From Beijerinckiaceae bacterium (GTDB lineage Bacteria; Pseudomonadota; Alphaproteobacteria; Rhizobiales; Beijerinckiaceae), in NCBI GenBank assembly GCA_019745195.1, contig JAIETL010000012.1, positions 62,001 to 126,000 on the forward strand: a stretch of 64,000 bases of DNA, read 5' to 3'. Both the position numbers and the translations under genes were made by a program. Numbering within the stretch: the first letter of the stretch is position 1; the number at the start of each line of letters is the position of its first letter. Below, piece by piece: positions 45,584 to 54,660 of the stretch. The notes beneath the pieces are model-generated. The model saw only the letters and a program-made list of their open reading frames with translations, made no database searches and was not told where the DNA came from.

Positions 45584-46588
45584 TCACCCCAGCTCGAACT
45601 CGAGCAGGATCGTCCGCTGCAGGAATGAAAAATTGTCGTCCGAGACGAGGGTGACGATCGTTCTGCCCCGCTCCTGATGGACCGACATTCCTTCCATGTT
45701 GTCGATTTCCTGGCCGAGATCGACATCGAGCAGGTAGGGGCCATCGAGCAGCGCGCCGGGTTTCAGCGCCGCGCCCGGAATGCGGCGGATGCGCAGGCCG
45801 ACGCCGCGCAGCGAGCGGTACCAGCGCTCCAGCAGCAGGATGTCGCCATCGGGCAAAAAAGCCATGTCGGTGATGTCGAAATCGTTATGGCGTTTCACTT
45901 CGAACAGGCCGGGCTGGCGGCCGCCGATGATGACGCCCAGCGTCGGGTCTTCCTCCCCGCCCGAGCGTTCCGAAATCGCGACCAGTGCGCCCGCCAGCGG
46001 AGACCCGGGCGGGGCGACGCCGATCGCCTCCAGCCCCCGGTTGTTGGGCAGGCGCTTGACCTCGCGCGGGGTCGGCACGATGCGGGCGCGGGCCTCGATG
46101 CCGTCGCGTGCCCAGTCGAAGCGCAGGATCTCGTGGGCGCGTTCGACGCCGAGATAAGCCACGCCGTCGGCGATCGTCAGGCTCTCGGTGTCGTAATAGC
46201 GCGAGCGGTGCAGCGGCCGGCCTGATGTGCCGAGGATCGGCGCGAGTTCGGCGTCGTCAAACCCCGACAGGCGGCCATTTCGGTAGCCTGCCTTCGCGGT
46301 TAGCCAGAAGCCATTGTCGGTGACGGCGACGAGATCGCGCCCATCGGCCGCGCGCCACAGACCGGACAGGCCGCCAAAGCGCGGATGGTCGCCGGTGAGG
46401 ACCAGCCCGCCGCGAAAAATCATCTGGCCGAAACGCGTCTTCTCGGGGCTGCGCGGTTCGAAGGCGGCGATCGGCCGGGCCGAGATCGTCAGCGGGATGC
46501 GGCCGGGTTCGAGCGGTTGCGCGCGCGCGGGAGCGGCGAGCGGGGCGGTTGCGATGCCGGCGAGGGCGGCGCGGCGGGTCAGGCGCAT
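45584..46588 (-). CDS. Esterase-like activity of phytase family protein, Tat-exported
   Basis: A 334-residue protein of the phytase-like esterase family (PF13449): a beta-propeller-like body with DHPRFGGLSGLWRAADGRDLVAVTDNG, NNRGLEAIGVAP and a C-terminal DNMEGMSVHQ-VSDDNFSFLQRT-LLEFEL end. The N-terminus has an RLTRRAALAG twin-arginine-like motif, a hydrophobic stretch and an ARA cleavage site, so export by Tat to the periplasm is likely. The activity is not established. It lies 190 nt after cobT on the same strand and is bracketed by two palindromic repeats. Confidence 0.85.
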   Translation of the reverse strand: MRLTRRAALAGIATAPLAAPARAQPLEPGRIPLTISARPIAAFEPRSPEKTRFGQMIFRGGLVLTGDHPRFGGLSGLWRAADGRDLVAVTDNGFWLTAKAGYRNGRLSGFDDAELAPILGTSGRPLHRSRYYDTESLTIADGVAYLGVERAHEILRFDWARDGIEARARIVPTPREVKRLPNNRGLEAIGVAPPGSPLAGALVAISERSGGEEDPTLGVIIGGRQPGLFEVKRHNDFDITDMAFLPDGDILLLERWYRSLRGVGLRIRRIPGAALKPGALLDGPYLLDVDLGQEIDNMEGMSVHQERGRTIVTLVSDDNFSFLQRTILLEFELG

Positions 46589-46610
46589 GGATCGACGCTC
46601 GCGCGCATCT

Positions 46611-46765
46611 CTTCTCCCCTAGCGGGAGAAGGTGGCTCGGCGAAGCCGAGACGGATGAGGGGTGGTCGTGTCCTATCCGCCGCGGTGATGACGAAAGGTC
46701 TGACAGCGCAGTGCGACCTCTCACCCCAACCCTCTCCCGCAAGGGGAGAGGGGGTGCGCGCAGCG
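46611..46765. repeat. Palindromic repeat between cobT and the phytase-like gene
   Basis: A mosaic element: a cttctcccctagcgggagaag hairpin, then a cggatgaggggtggtcgtgt segment shared with the 45425-45572 repeat, then caaccctctcccgcaagggg forming a second stem. It probably acts as a transcriptional barrier or terminator after cobT. The exact ends are uncertain. Confidence 0.65.
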
Positions 46766-46778
46766 CCGCTTGCGTTCA

Positions 46779-48680
46779 TTACTGCAGCCGCCGTCGCGAA
46801 CCGCGCGATGCGCCGCCAGCGCCCTCGTTCTCCTCGAACAGTTCCGCCAGCTTCTCCGTCATCACCCCGCCGAGTTCCTCCGCATCGACGATGGTGACGG
46901 CGCGGCGATAATAGCGCGTGACGTCGTGGCCGATGCCGATCGCGATCAGCTCGACCGGCGAGCGCGTCTCGATCTCGGCGATGATGTGGCGCAGATGGCG
47001 CTCCAGATAGTTGCCGGCGTTGACCGAGAGCGTCGAATCGTCGACCGGCGCGCCGTCAGAGATCACCATCAGGATCTTGCGCTGCTCGGGCCGCGCCAAG
47101 AGTCGCTTATGGGCCCAGTCCAGCGCCTCGCCGTCGATGTTCTCCTTGAGCAGCCCCTCGCGCATCATCAGGCCGAGGTTCTTCCGGGCCCGCCGCCAGG
47201 GCGCGTCGGCCGATTTGTAGATGATGTGGCGCAAGTCGTTGAGCCGTCCCGGCGCGGCGGGCTTGCCCGATTGCAGCCAGTTCTCGCGGGAGAGGCCGCC
47301 CTTCCAGGCCCGCGTCGTGAAGCCCAGAAGCTCGACCTTGACGCCGCAGCGCTCGAGCGTGCGCGCCAGGATGTCGGCGCAGGTGGCCGCGACCGTGATC
47401 GGCCGGCCGCGCATCGAGCCCGAATTGTCGATCAGCAGGGTCACCACGGTGTCGCGAAAATTCGTGTCCGATTCCTGCCGGAAGGAGAGCGGCTGGTAGG
47501 GGTCGATGATGATGCGCGGCAGTCGCGAGGGGTCGAGCGCGCCCTCTTCCAGATCGAACTGCCAGGAGCGGTTCTGCTGCGCCATCAGCCGGCGCTGCAG
47601 CCGGTTGGCGAGGCGCGCCACGACGCCCTGGAGATGGGCGAGTTGCTTGTCGAGATAGGCGCGAAGCCGCGTCAGCTCCTCGGCGTCGCAGAGCTCCTCG
47701 GCCGTGATGATCTCGTCGAATTTCTGGGTGTAGGCCTTGTAGTCGGTGACGGGGCGGTCGTTTGGCTTGCTCTCGCGCGGACGCGGGGCCTCGCCGGCCT
47801 CTTCCGAATCGGAGTTCTCGTCCTCCTCCTCCCAGTCGCCGGCCGGCGCGTCGGCGGCCTCGGAGGCGCCTTCCTGCAGTTCCTCCGTCGCGTCGTCGCT
47901 GACCTCGGTCTCGGAGCGGTCGCCCGCGCTCTCCTGCTGCGCCTCGCCCTCCTGCTGCTGCTGGTCTTCGGAGGCCGAATCCTTGTCGTCCTGATCGTCC
48001 TCGGCGTCGTCGCCCTGCGAGCTCTGCTCGGCCATGTCGAGCGAGGCGAGCATGTCGCGCACGGTGCGGGCGAAGGCGCGCTGGTCCTCGACCGCCTTCG
48101 CGAGCCGGTCGAGATCAGGGCCGGCCTTGGTCTCGATCAGGTCGCGCCAGAGGTCGACCAGCTTCTCGGCGGCCTTGGGCGGCTTCAGGCCCGTCAGGCG
48201 CTCGCGCACCATCAGGGCGAGCGCATCCTCCAGCGGCGCGTCGGCGCGGTCGGTGATCTCCTCGTAGCGGCCGCCGCGATGGTAGCGGTCCTCGAGCATG
48301 GCGGTGATGTTGCCGGCCATGCCGGCCATGCGCCGCGAGCCGACGCATTCGACGCGCGACTGCTCGACGGCGTCGAACACGGCGCGCGCCGCATCGCCCT
48401 CGGGCGCGGCGCGGCGATGCACGGTCGCGTCATGGCAGGCGAGGCGCAGCGCCATCGAATCGGAATGCCCGCGCAGGATCGCGACATCCTGCACGGTGAG
48501 CTTGCGCGGCGGCTCGGGCAGGCGGGCGCGGTCGCCGACCAGCGAGGGTTTGTCGGCGGCGAAGACGATCTCCATCTCCGGCTTGCGCGCGATCGCCTTC
48601 ATCGCGCCGGAGATGGCGCGCTTCAGCGGCTCGGCCGGGGCTTCCTTGGTCGTGCCTGGCTTGCGGTTGGACAGGGTCAT
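46779..48680 (-). CDS. cobT: Cobaltochelatase subunit CobT
   Basis: A 633-residue subunit of the aerobic cobaltochelatase, which with CobN and CobS inserts cobalt into hydrogenobyrinic acid a,c-diamide. The central part (about 220-320) is strongly acidic, as in CobT, and the C-terminal VWA domain carries the MIDAS start [11 protein letters not shown]. It begins 6 nt after the DUF29 gene. cobS lies two genes upstream on the same strand. Confidence 0.95.
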   Translation of the reverse strand: MTLSNRKPGTTKEAPAEPLKRAISGAMKAIARKPEMEIVFAADKPSLVGDRARLPEPPRKLTVQDVAILRGHSDSMALRLACHDATVHRRAAPEGDAARAVFDAVEQSRVECVGSRRMAGMAGNITAMLEDRYHRGGRYEEITDRADAPLEDALALMVRERLTGLKPPKAAEKLVDLWRDLIETKAGPDLDRLAKAVEDQRAFARTVRDMLASLDMAEQSSQGDDAEDDQDDKDSASEDQQQQEGEAQQESAGDRSETEVSDDATEELQEGASEAADAPAGDWEEEDENSDSEEAGEAPRPRESKPNDRPVTDYKAYTQKFDEIITAEELCDAEELTRLRAYLDKQLAHLQGVVARLANRLQRRLMAQQNRSWQFDLEEGALDPSRLPRIIIDPYQPLSFRQESDTNFRDTVVTLLIDNSGSMRGRPITVAATCADILARTLERCGVKVELLGFTTRAWKGGLSRENWLQSGKPAAPGRLNDLRHIIYKSADAPWRRARKNLGLMMREGLLKENIDGEALDWAHKRLLARPEQRKILMVISDGAPVDDSTLSVNAGNYLERHLRHIIAEIETRSPVELIAIGIGHDVTRYYRRAVTIVDAEELGGVMTEKLAELFEENEGAGGASRGSRRRLQ

Positions 48681-48686
48681 GCGGGC

Positions 48687-49214
48687 TCAGGCGTCGTCGG
48701 GATCGATGGCGAAGGGGCGTTCGGTCACGTCGGCCCATGTATAGGGGCAGTCCGGCGGAAAGGTCCGGATCGGCAGGCCGGTCTCGTTGGCCGCTGTCAG
48801 CCTGGCCGTTCTGTAAGCGCCCGTCAGTGCCTCCCCGAGCCGAGGTTTGAGGCTGGGGTTCTCCCTGATTTGGTCTTCTGCATGGTTGCGCTGGACGCGG
48901 ATCGAGATAGCCCAACTCCGGCTTCGCCTTTCCGGCTGATGATCCCATTTCAGCATATGCATGACGATCACGGCCAATGCGCTCCTCAGCGCGCTGAATT
49001 CCCCCCGCCCCAACGTCTCCAGCTCCTCAGCGATGTTCTCGATGTCGAGACCTGCATAGTCGCCGTTGCGCAGCGCGTTGGCCTGCTCGAAGGCCCAACG
49101 CGAAAAGTCCTCATCATAGTGGGCGAGAGGTCGAGTAGGCGGCATGCCGGTGCGCTTGCTCGGCGCGGCCAACGCCGTCTTCGTCCGCCTCGGCTTGCTG
49201 TCTGCGATGCTCAT
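48687..49214 (-). CDS. DUF29-family protein
   Basis: A 175-residue protein of the DUF29 family: YDEDFSRWAFEQANALRNGDYAGLDIENIAEELETLGRGEF, then a helix with VIVMHMLKWDHQPERRSRSW. DUF29 proteins are all-helical, common in cyanobacteria and Rhizobiales, and of unknown function. It overlaps the GNAT gene by 4 nt and ends 6 nt before cobT. The first 30 residues are basic and may be dispensable (Met24 is an alternative start). Confidence 0.85.
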   Translation of the reverse strand: MSIADSKPRRTKTALAAPSKRTGMPPTRPLAHYDEDFSRWAFEQANALRNGDYAGLDIENIAEELETLGRGEFSALRSALAVIVMHMLKWDHQPERRSRSWAISIRVQRNHAEDQIRENPSLKPRLGEALTGAYRTARLTAANETGLPIRTFPPDCPYTWADVTERPFAIDPDDA

Positions 49215-49627
49215 AGCGCCTTCGCGAACTGGAGGATGTGGTGGCCGGCGACGGGATAGTCCTCCAGCCGGCCATACTCCTTGTAGCCGAGTTTCGGGTA
49301 GAAATCAGGAGCCTGCAGGCTCATCGTCGCGAGATAGACGCCGCGCGCGCCATGGTCGCGCGCCGCTTGCTCCGCCATCGCCACCAGCGCCTCGCCATGG
49401 CCCCTGCCGCGATGGGCCTTGTCGATCCAGAGCAGATCGACATGCAGCCACTGCCATTTCAGTTCGCCGATGAGCCCGCCGACGATCGCGCCGTCCTCGT
49501 CGCGCAGGCTGAGCGCCAGCGGCTCAAGATTGCGTGGCCCAACGCGCGCTGCATTGTAGGCGCTCAAGCCGGCAATGACGGCTTCTTTCGTCTCGGCAAT
49601 GTCGATCTCGCGCCGGAGCGTGGCCAT
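49211..49627 (-). CDS. GNAT-family N-acetyltransferase
   Basis: A 138-residue acetyltransferase: GLIGELKWQWLHVDLLWIDKAHRGRGHGEALVAMAEQAA contains the acetyl-CoA motif (RGRGHG), followed by ARGVYLATMSLQAPDFYPKLGYKEYG, the usual end of the fold. The substrate is unknown. It lies 14 nt after cobS and overlaps the DUF29 gene by 4 nt. The start at 49627 is where homology begins; a longer reading would overlap cobS. Confidence 0.87.
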   Translation of the reverse strand: MATLRREIDIAETKEAVIAGLSAYNAARVGPRNLEPLALSLRDEDGAIVGGLIGELKWQWLHVDLLWIDKAHRGRGHGEALVAMAEQAARDHGARGVYLATMSLQAPDFYPKLGYKEYGRLEDYPVAGHHILQFAKAL

Positions 49628-49641
49628 GCGCGCTGCGCCCC

Positions 49642-50625
49642 TCAGCTCAGCACCACGTTGACCGCGCTCTCCGGCAGCTCTTTCCCGAAGGAGCGCTGGT
49701 AGAACTCGGCCACCAGCGTGCGCTCCATCTCGTCGCACTTGTTCAGGAAGGTGACGCGGAACGCGAAGCCGATATCGGTGAAGATCTCCGCGTTCTCCGC
49801 CCAGGTGATGACCGTGCGCGGCGACATCACGGTGGAAAGGTCGCCGTTCATGAAGGCGTTGCGGGTCAAATCGGCGACACGCACCATCTTGTTGACGATG
49901 TCCTTGCCCTCTGGCGTCGCCTGATAATGCCTGGACTTGGCCAGCACGATCGCGACCTCGTTGTCATGGGGCAGGTAGTTCAGCGTGGTGACGATCGACC
50001 AGCGGTCCATCTGGCCCTGGTTGATCTGCTGCGTGCCGTGATAGAGGCCCGACGTGTCGCCAAGCCCCACCGTATTGGCGGTGGCGAACAGCCGGAACGA
50101 GGGGTGCGGCCGGATCACGCGCTTCTGGTCGAGCAGGGTCAGCTTGCCCGACTGCTCGAGCACGCGCTGGATCACGAACATCACGTCGGGGCGGCCGGCG
50201 TCGTATTCGTCGAAGACCAGCGCGATGTTGTTCTGCAGCGCCCAGGGCAGGATGCCGTCCTGGAACTCGGTGATCTGCTTGCCGTCCTTGAGCACGATCG
50301 CGTCCTTGCCGACGAGATCGAGACGCGAGACGTGGCTGTCGAGGTTGACGCGGACGCAGGGCCAGTTCAGCCGGGCCGCGACCTGCTCGATATGGGTCGA
50401 CTTGCCGGTGCCGTGATAGCCCGAGATCATGACGCGGCGGTTATGCGCAAAGCCTGCGAGGATCGCGATGGTGGTGTCGCGGTCGAAGCGGTAATCCGGA
50501 TCGAGATCCGGGACATGGGCCTCGGATTTGGAATAGGCCGGCACCTCCAGATCGGAATCGATCCCGAAGGTCTGGCGCACCGACAGCTTCATGTCGGGCA
50601 GGGCCGGGGCGGTCATCGCTGTCAT
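49642..50625 (-). CDS. cobS: Cobaltochelatase subunit CobS
   Basis: A 327-residue MoxR/AAA+ ATPase of aerobic cobalamin synthesis. Walker A is GYHGTGKST and Walker [16 protein letters not shown]; the N-terminus [21 protein letters not shown] is the typical CobS start with conserved length. It may begin at Met11 or Met1. It forms the hexameric motor with CobT. It is the first gene of a run cobS - GNAT - DUF29 - cobT. Confidence 0.96.
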   Translation of the reverse strand: MTAMTAPALPDMKLSVRQTFGIDSDLEVPAYSKSEAHVPDLDPDYRFDRDTTIAILAGFAHNRRVMISGYHGTGKSTHIEQVAARLNWPCVRVNLDSHVSRLDLVGKDAIVLKDGKQITEFQDGILPWALQNNIALVFDEYDAGRPDVMFVIQRVLEQSGKLTLLDQKRVIRPHPSFRLFATANTVGLGDTSGLYHGTQQINQGQMDRWSIVTTLNYLPHDNEVAIVLAKSRHYQATPEGKDIVNKMVRVADLTRNAFMNGDLSTVMSPRTVITWAENAEIFTDIGFAFRVTFLNKCDEMERTLVAEFYQRSFGKELPESAVNVVLS

Positions 50626-50829
50626 CGTCTGGTCTCCGGGCGCGGGACTTTGCCGGGTGCTTGACCGGTTGTCCCAGGGCCGACCGAAAAGGGAGGCATA
50701 TCAGACCCTAGTTAGAGCGAAAGACCGGAGGCGGCAATTCGCAAAGCGCCGGGGCGGCAATTCGCACCGGGCATGCCGGAGGTCAGGCAACGGCCGTGCC
50801 AGCCGGGCGGCGGCAGGGTGTTTCGCGCC

Positions 50830-52032
50830 TCAGCGGCGCGCCGCCAAAAGCCGGGCGATGGCTGCGACGCTGCCCGGCGCGCCGTCCCGGTCGAGCAGGA
50901 GCGCGGCCGGGGGCTCCTCGCGCAGGGCCTGCGCCACGGCGGCCGCCAGAGCTGCGGCGTCGCGGTCGGCATCGCCAGACAGGCGCAAGGACCCGGCGAG
51001 GCCAGCGCGTGCCATCGCCTCGGCCCGGATCGCCTGTTCGGTCTCCGCGCCGGCATCGAACGGAACAACGATGGCAGGCCTGCCGGCGTCGATCAGGTCG
51101 AGCACCGTGTTGTAGCCCGCCTGGCTGATCGAGACCGCGCAAGCTGAGAGCAGGGCTGCGAAATCGGGCCGCGCCCATTCGACCGCAACATGGGCCGGCG
51201 CGGACGCGGCGAGGCGCGCGAAAGCAGCGGGGTCGGTGGCGCGGCCGACGAGGATGCGCCAGCGGCGGCTCCCTCCGGTGAGGCGCGCGGCGGCGACGGC
51301 GGTCTCGAACAGGGGCAGGGCGGCGCCGGAGCCGCCGCCGGAGACGAGGATGTCGCGTTCATCGTCTTTGCGAGCGGAGCGAAGCAATCCAGGGTTTTCC
51401 CGCATTTCCTCTGGATTGCTTCGCTGCGCTCGCAATGACGGAAATGCCATGTAGCCCGTGTAATGCAGCCGCCCGGCGAGCTCGGACGTCACCGGCCATG
51501 ACGCCTCGAGCGGCAGGAAGGTCTCGTCGCCATGGACGAGCACGCCGTCGAACTGCGCGGCGATGCGGGCGTGGGCCTCGGCTACCCTGTCGGCGCGGGG
51601 CGTGACCAGCACGTCGCGGATCGAGGACAGGACCAGCGCTTTGGGATCGGCCGCTTTCGCTGCGGCGATCAGGGCGAGGAACTCGCCCGCGAGCTGCCTC
51701 CTTCCGAACGGGAAATGCTCGGTGATGACGACCGCCGGCCGCTGCCGCGTCGCCAGATCGACCAGCATCGCTTGTCGCGCATTCCGGCGCGCGTCGTCGA
51801 TGGCGTCGCCGCACTCGTCGAGCAGGTTGCGAAAGTCCGTGCCCTCGACCTTCACCGGCGGCAATTGCACGAAGGCGAAGGGCTCGCCCTCCATCGACCG
51901 CAGCGGCATGCCGCCGCTCGCCAGCGTGACCGGATGGCCGGCTTCCGCCAGTGCGCGCGCGAGATGGCCGGCCCGGACGAGATGCCCGCTGCCGAGCAGA
52001 TGCGTCACCGCGATCAGGATGGGGACTGTCAT
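50830..52032 (-). CDS. MurG/GT28-like glycosyltransferase with an in-frame palindromic-repeat insert
   Basis: A 400-residue two-domain glycosyltransferase. The N-terminal lobe has HLLGSGHLVRAGHLARAL, and the C-terminal lobe has ILVSGGGSGAALPL and SISQAGYNTVLDLIDAGRPAIVVPF, the nucleotide-sugar site of the GT28/MGT type. Residues about 198-224 (LRAQRSNPEEMRENPGLLRSARKDD) are the translation of a 78-bp palindromic repeat placed exactly between the lobes. The insert keeps frame and has no stop codon, so the protein may still work. It is the last of a three-gene run: methyltransferase-like, GT4 and this gene, with a 4-nt overlap. Confidence 0.85.
   Translation of the reverse strand: MTVPILIAVTHLLGSGHLVRAGHLARALAEAGHPVTLASGGMPLRSMEGEPFAFVQLPPVKVEGTDFRNLLDECGDAIDDARRNARQAMLVDLATRQRPAVVITEHFPFGRRQLAGEFLALIAAAKAADPKALVLSSIRDVLVTPRADRVAEAHARIAAQFDGVLVHGDETFLPLEASWPVTSELAGRLHYTGYMAFPSLRAQRSNPEEMRENPGLLRSARKDDERDILVSGGGSGAALPLFETAVAAARLTGGSRRWRILVGRATDPAAFARLAASAPAHVAVEWARPDFAALLSACAVSISQAGYNTVLDLIDAGRPAIVVPFDAGAETEQAIRAEAMARAGLAGSLRLSGDADRDAAALAAAVAQALREEPPAALLLDRDGAPGSVAAIARLLAARR
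51363..51440. repeat. 78-bp palindromic repeat, copy 2 (30-18-30), inside a coding sequence
   Basis: It has the same structure as the copy at 29015-29092: 30-bp arms, the right one closely matching copy 1, around an unrelated 18-nt centre. The length is a multiple of three and the minus-strand reading frame of the glycosyltransferase passes through it without a stop. Confidence 0.92.
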
Positions 52033-53276
52033 CGTGCCGCCGCCACGGAGGCGAGCAGCGCGGCGTGGATCCGGGCAAGGCCGGCCTGCGCCGAAAAATC
52101 ACCGGTCAGCCTCGCGAAGGCTGCCCGCCCAAGCGCGAGCCGGCGCTCGGGCGTGGTCGCCAGTTCGACGAGCGCTCCGGCCAGCGCGGCGACATCGCCG
52201 GGCGAAACGAGCAGGCCCTCGACGCCCTGGCGCACGAACTCCGGAATGCCGGCGAAATCGGTGGCTACGATCGGCAATGCCTGCGATGCCGCCTCCATCA
52301 CGACATTGGGCAGGCCGTCACGGTCGCCGTCGCCGGCCTGTTTCGAGGGCAGCACGAAGAGATCGGCCTCGCGCAACGCCGCGATCACCGGCCCTTGCGC
52401 CTGCGCGCCGGCCCAGATGATGCGATCGGCGAGGCCGAGAGTGTCGGCCTGCGCCTGTAAGGTCTTGAGCAGTTCGCCGCCGCCGATATGGGTCAACCGC
52501 CAGTGCAGATGCGCCGGGAGCAGCGCCAGCGCCGAGAGCAGGTCGTCGAAACCCTTTTTCTCGACCGCGCGGCCGATGGTGACGAAGCGCAACGGATCTG
52601 CCGGGTCGCTACCGTCGCGCGGCGGGCGAGTTGGCGGCGCGGGAAAGCGGCCGAGATCGAGCCCGTGATAGACCAGCGCCACCTTGTCTGGCCGGTCCGA
52701 CAGGCGGGCGAGTTCGGCGTGGCCGTCGCGGGTGCAGGTTACGCCCCAGTCGGCGCTCGCGATTTTTTCGCGCTTCTCCCGGTCGGGCGTGGTCCAGATG
52801 TCCTTGGCATGGGCCGAGAACGACCAGCTCAGGCCCCGGATCAGCGCCGCATAGCGGATCACCGAGGCCGGGGTGTGCAGGTAATGGACGTGGAGATGGC
52901 GGATCGTCGGCTGCAATTCGCGGGCGAGCACGCAGGCCTGGCCGAAGCGGCGCAGCCGGTTCTTCGTCCGGTCGCGGGCGAGATCGCGCAGGAACACCGG
53001 CAGCAGTCGCCAGAAGCCGGGGCGCGGCAGTGTGCTCAACAGCCCGCGCGCGACGCGGGGCAGGTCGTCGCGCAGATATTCGGGCAGATAGCTCACCGGG
53101 GCCGTGATCTGCCCATGCATCAGGTGGCGGGCGGCGTCGGTCGGCTGGCGCAGCGACCAGATCGCGTAGGGCAGGCCGAGGCGCTGCAGCCCGAGCAGTT
53201 CCTGCGCGATGAAGGTTTCCGACAGGCGCGGATAGCCCTTCATGGCGATGGCGACGACCGGATCGGGGGCGCTCAT
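52029..53276 (-). CDS. Family 4 glycosyltransferase
   Basis: A 415-residue GT-B glycosyltransferase (GT4). GYPRLSETFIAQELLGL near the N-terminus and the C-terminal lobe segments RFVTIGRAVEKKGFDDLLSALALL, FVLPSKQAGDGDRDGLPNVVMEAASQALPIVATDFAGIPE (EX7E motif region) are typical. The start at 53276 gives MSAPDPVVAIAMKG; longer readings overlap the upstream gene. Both ends overlap neighbours by 4 nt. It likely adds a sugar to a surface glycolipid or polysaccharide; the product is unknown. Confidence 0.92.
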   Translation of the reverse strand: MSAPDPVVAIAMKGYPRLSETFIAQELLGLQRLGLPYAIWSLRQPTDAARHLMHGQITAPVSYLPEYLRDDLPRVARGLLSTLPRPGFWRLLPVFLRDLARDRTKNRLRRFGQACVLARELQPTIRHLHVHYLHTPASVIRYAALIRGLSWSFSAHAKDIWTTPDREKREKIASADWGVTCTRDGHAELARLSDRPDKVALVYHGLDLGRFPAPPTRPPRDGSDPADPLRFVTIGRAVEKKGFDDLLSALALLPAHLHWRLTHIGGGELLKTLQAQADTLGLADRIIWAGAQAQGPVIAALREADLFVLPSKQAGDGDRDGLPNVVMEAASQALPIVATDFAGIPEFVRQGVEGLLVSPGDVAALAGALVELATTPERRLALGRAAFARLTGDFSAQAGLARIHAALLASVAAAR

Positions 53277-53935
53277 CGCCGGCCGATCAGCATGAAGCGG
53301 GTGTAGTTCTTCGTCGGCAGCGCGCCCGAAAACCAGAGTTCCGAGAGGCCTGCCTGCGCGATGAAGGCGTCGAGCGAGGGCACGCAACTGCGGTGGTCGG
53401 GCTCGCGGAAATAGTCGTTGGACTGGAGCAGGAGCGGCAGGCCGGCGGGAAGCGTCGCCAGCCAGCCAGGCACGTCGTCGAGATGCTCGCAGCTCGTGTT
53501 GATCACGAGGCCGGGCCGGGGCGTCTGCGCGCCGAAGTCGAGGCCCGTCATATCGGCGGTCAGCGCGCGGAAGCGGCCGTCGCGCAGATGCCGGCGATTC
53601 AGTTTGTCGGCCACCGGGGCGCAAGCCGGGTCACGGTCGAGGCTGACGATTTCGGAAATGGTCAGCCGCTCGTCGTCGAGCAGCAGCGCGCCGAGCACGC
53701 CATACCAGGCGCCGAGCACCCAGACCGGCCCGTCGGGCTCGGGCATGGTCTGCGCCAGCGCATCGAGCAGCCAGCGTTTCGACGCGATCTGCTTGTGGTT
53801 GACCGCGATCCAGAGGTCGGGCGGCATGCCGTCGCCGAGCAACTTCGCCAGATCGCCGACGACCCTGTTGCCGGTCAGGGCTGCGACGCCGCGCATGATG
53901 TCGTAGAAGGCGTCGGGAGGGGCGTCGCTGCTCAT
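53273..53935 (-). CDS. Methyltransferase-like protein of the glycosyltransferase operon
   Basis: A 220-residue protein with a probable Rossmann-type SAM site (PVWVLGAWYGVLGALLLDDE then IVSLDRDPACAPVADKLN), a downstream ALTADMTGLDF segment and VINTSCEHLDDVPGWL. A class I methyltransferase fold is likely but the family was not recognised. It is the first gene of the methyltransferase-like - GT4 - GT28-like operon. Its start lies 34 nt from the start of a divergent methyltransferase-like gene. Confidence 0.7.
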   Translation of the reverse strand: MSSDAPPDAFYDIMRGVAALTGNRVVGDLAKLLGDGMPPDLWIAVNHKQIASKRWLLDALAQTMPEPDGPVWVLGAWYGVLGALLLDDERLTISEIVSLDRDPACAPVADKLNRRHLRDGRFRALTADMTGLDFGAQTPRPGLVINTSCEHLDDVPGWLATLPAGLPLLLQSNDYFREPDHRSCVPSLDAFIAQAGLSELWFSGALPTKNYTRFMLIGRR

Positions 53936-53969
53936 GCAATGGCCGGATGCGGGATCGGGGAAAGCGGAT

Positions 53970-54593
53970 ATGAAACCGGCGGGACCATATGCAAGCGCTC
54001 CCGCAAAGGCCAGCGCGGGCCGGGAAGACGCTGAGCAGGACGGGGCGTCCGCGCCTGCGGGCGTGCTGCTGCCGCATCTTGCCGGGCCTGCGGCCTGCCT
54101 GCGGCAGGTGCTGGCGGCCCATGCCGTGCGTGATTGCGCCCATGTCGTCGAGATCGGCGGGGCGGGGCTGCCGATCACCGGCTTCCTGATGCACAGGCCG
54201 GCTTCGGTGACGGTTATCGACCCAAAGATTCCGGCCTTCGCGGCCGAGGCCCTGCATGGGTTTGCCTGCCGCGTGCGCCATCTCGCCGCCAAGCTGCAGG
54301 AGGTCGATCTCGCGCCGGAGGAGCCATTTGGTCTGGTGCTGTTGGGCCTCTCGCTGAAACCGTTCGGGCGGGCCGAGGCTGTCCCGCCCGTCCTGCTCGA
54401 TCTTGCGGGGCGGGCGACGATGCTGGTGATCGACTACGCGCTCGATCTCGACCGGGCGCAGGGGCAGATCGGCGCGCTGACGGCGGTGCGGACCGCGCCG
54501 CCGATCATCGATCTCGCACTGACGATCGCGGAGCCCGCGCTGCAGGAAGCCGGTTTCGGCCGCCGCCGCTTTCTGGTCTATGGGGCGGCTTGA
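53970..54593 (+). CDS. Divergent methyltransferase-like protein
   Basis: A 207-residue protein with a glycine-rich beta-alpha-beta segment (CAHVVEIGGAGLPITGFLMHRPASVTVIDPKIPAFA) resembling SAM motif I plus an acidic end of beta-2, then FGLVLLGLSLKPFG at motif IV position. It looks like a degenerate or unusual class I methyltransferase. The ATG at 53970 follows a GGGGAAA-rich ribosome-binding site; the first about 30 residues are low complexity. It is divergently transcribed from the glycan operon, with which it may share a promoter region. Confidence 0.65.
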   Translation: MKPAGPYASAPAKASAGREDAEQDGASAPAGVLLPHLAGPAACLRQVLAAHAVRDCAHVVEIGGAGLPITGFLMHRPASVTVIDPKIPAFAAEALHGFACRVRHLAAKLQEVDLAPEEPFGLVLLGLSLKPFGRAEAVPPVLLDLAGRATMLVIDYALDLDRAQGQIGALTAVRTAPPIIDLALTIAEPALQEAGFGRRRFLVYGAA

Positions 54594-54627
54594 AGCATCT
54601 GGACGTCACTCGGAACCAGACCGTCGT

Positions 54628-54652
54628 CCGGAGCGAGCGAAGCTCGTTCCGG
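54628..54652. terminator. Hairpin between convergent genes
   Basis: The 11-bp arms ccggagcgagc / gctcgttccgg with a gaa loop (one G-U) lie between the end of the methyltransferase-like gene and the end of the convergent cyclase-like gene. It is a likely shared terminator, though without a long T-run. Confidence 0.6.
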
Positions 54653-54660
54653 GATTCATC

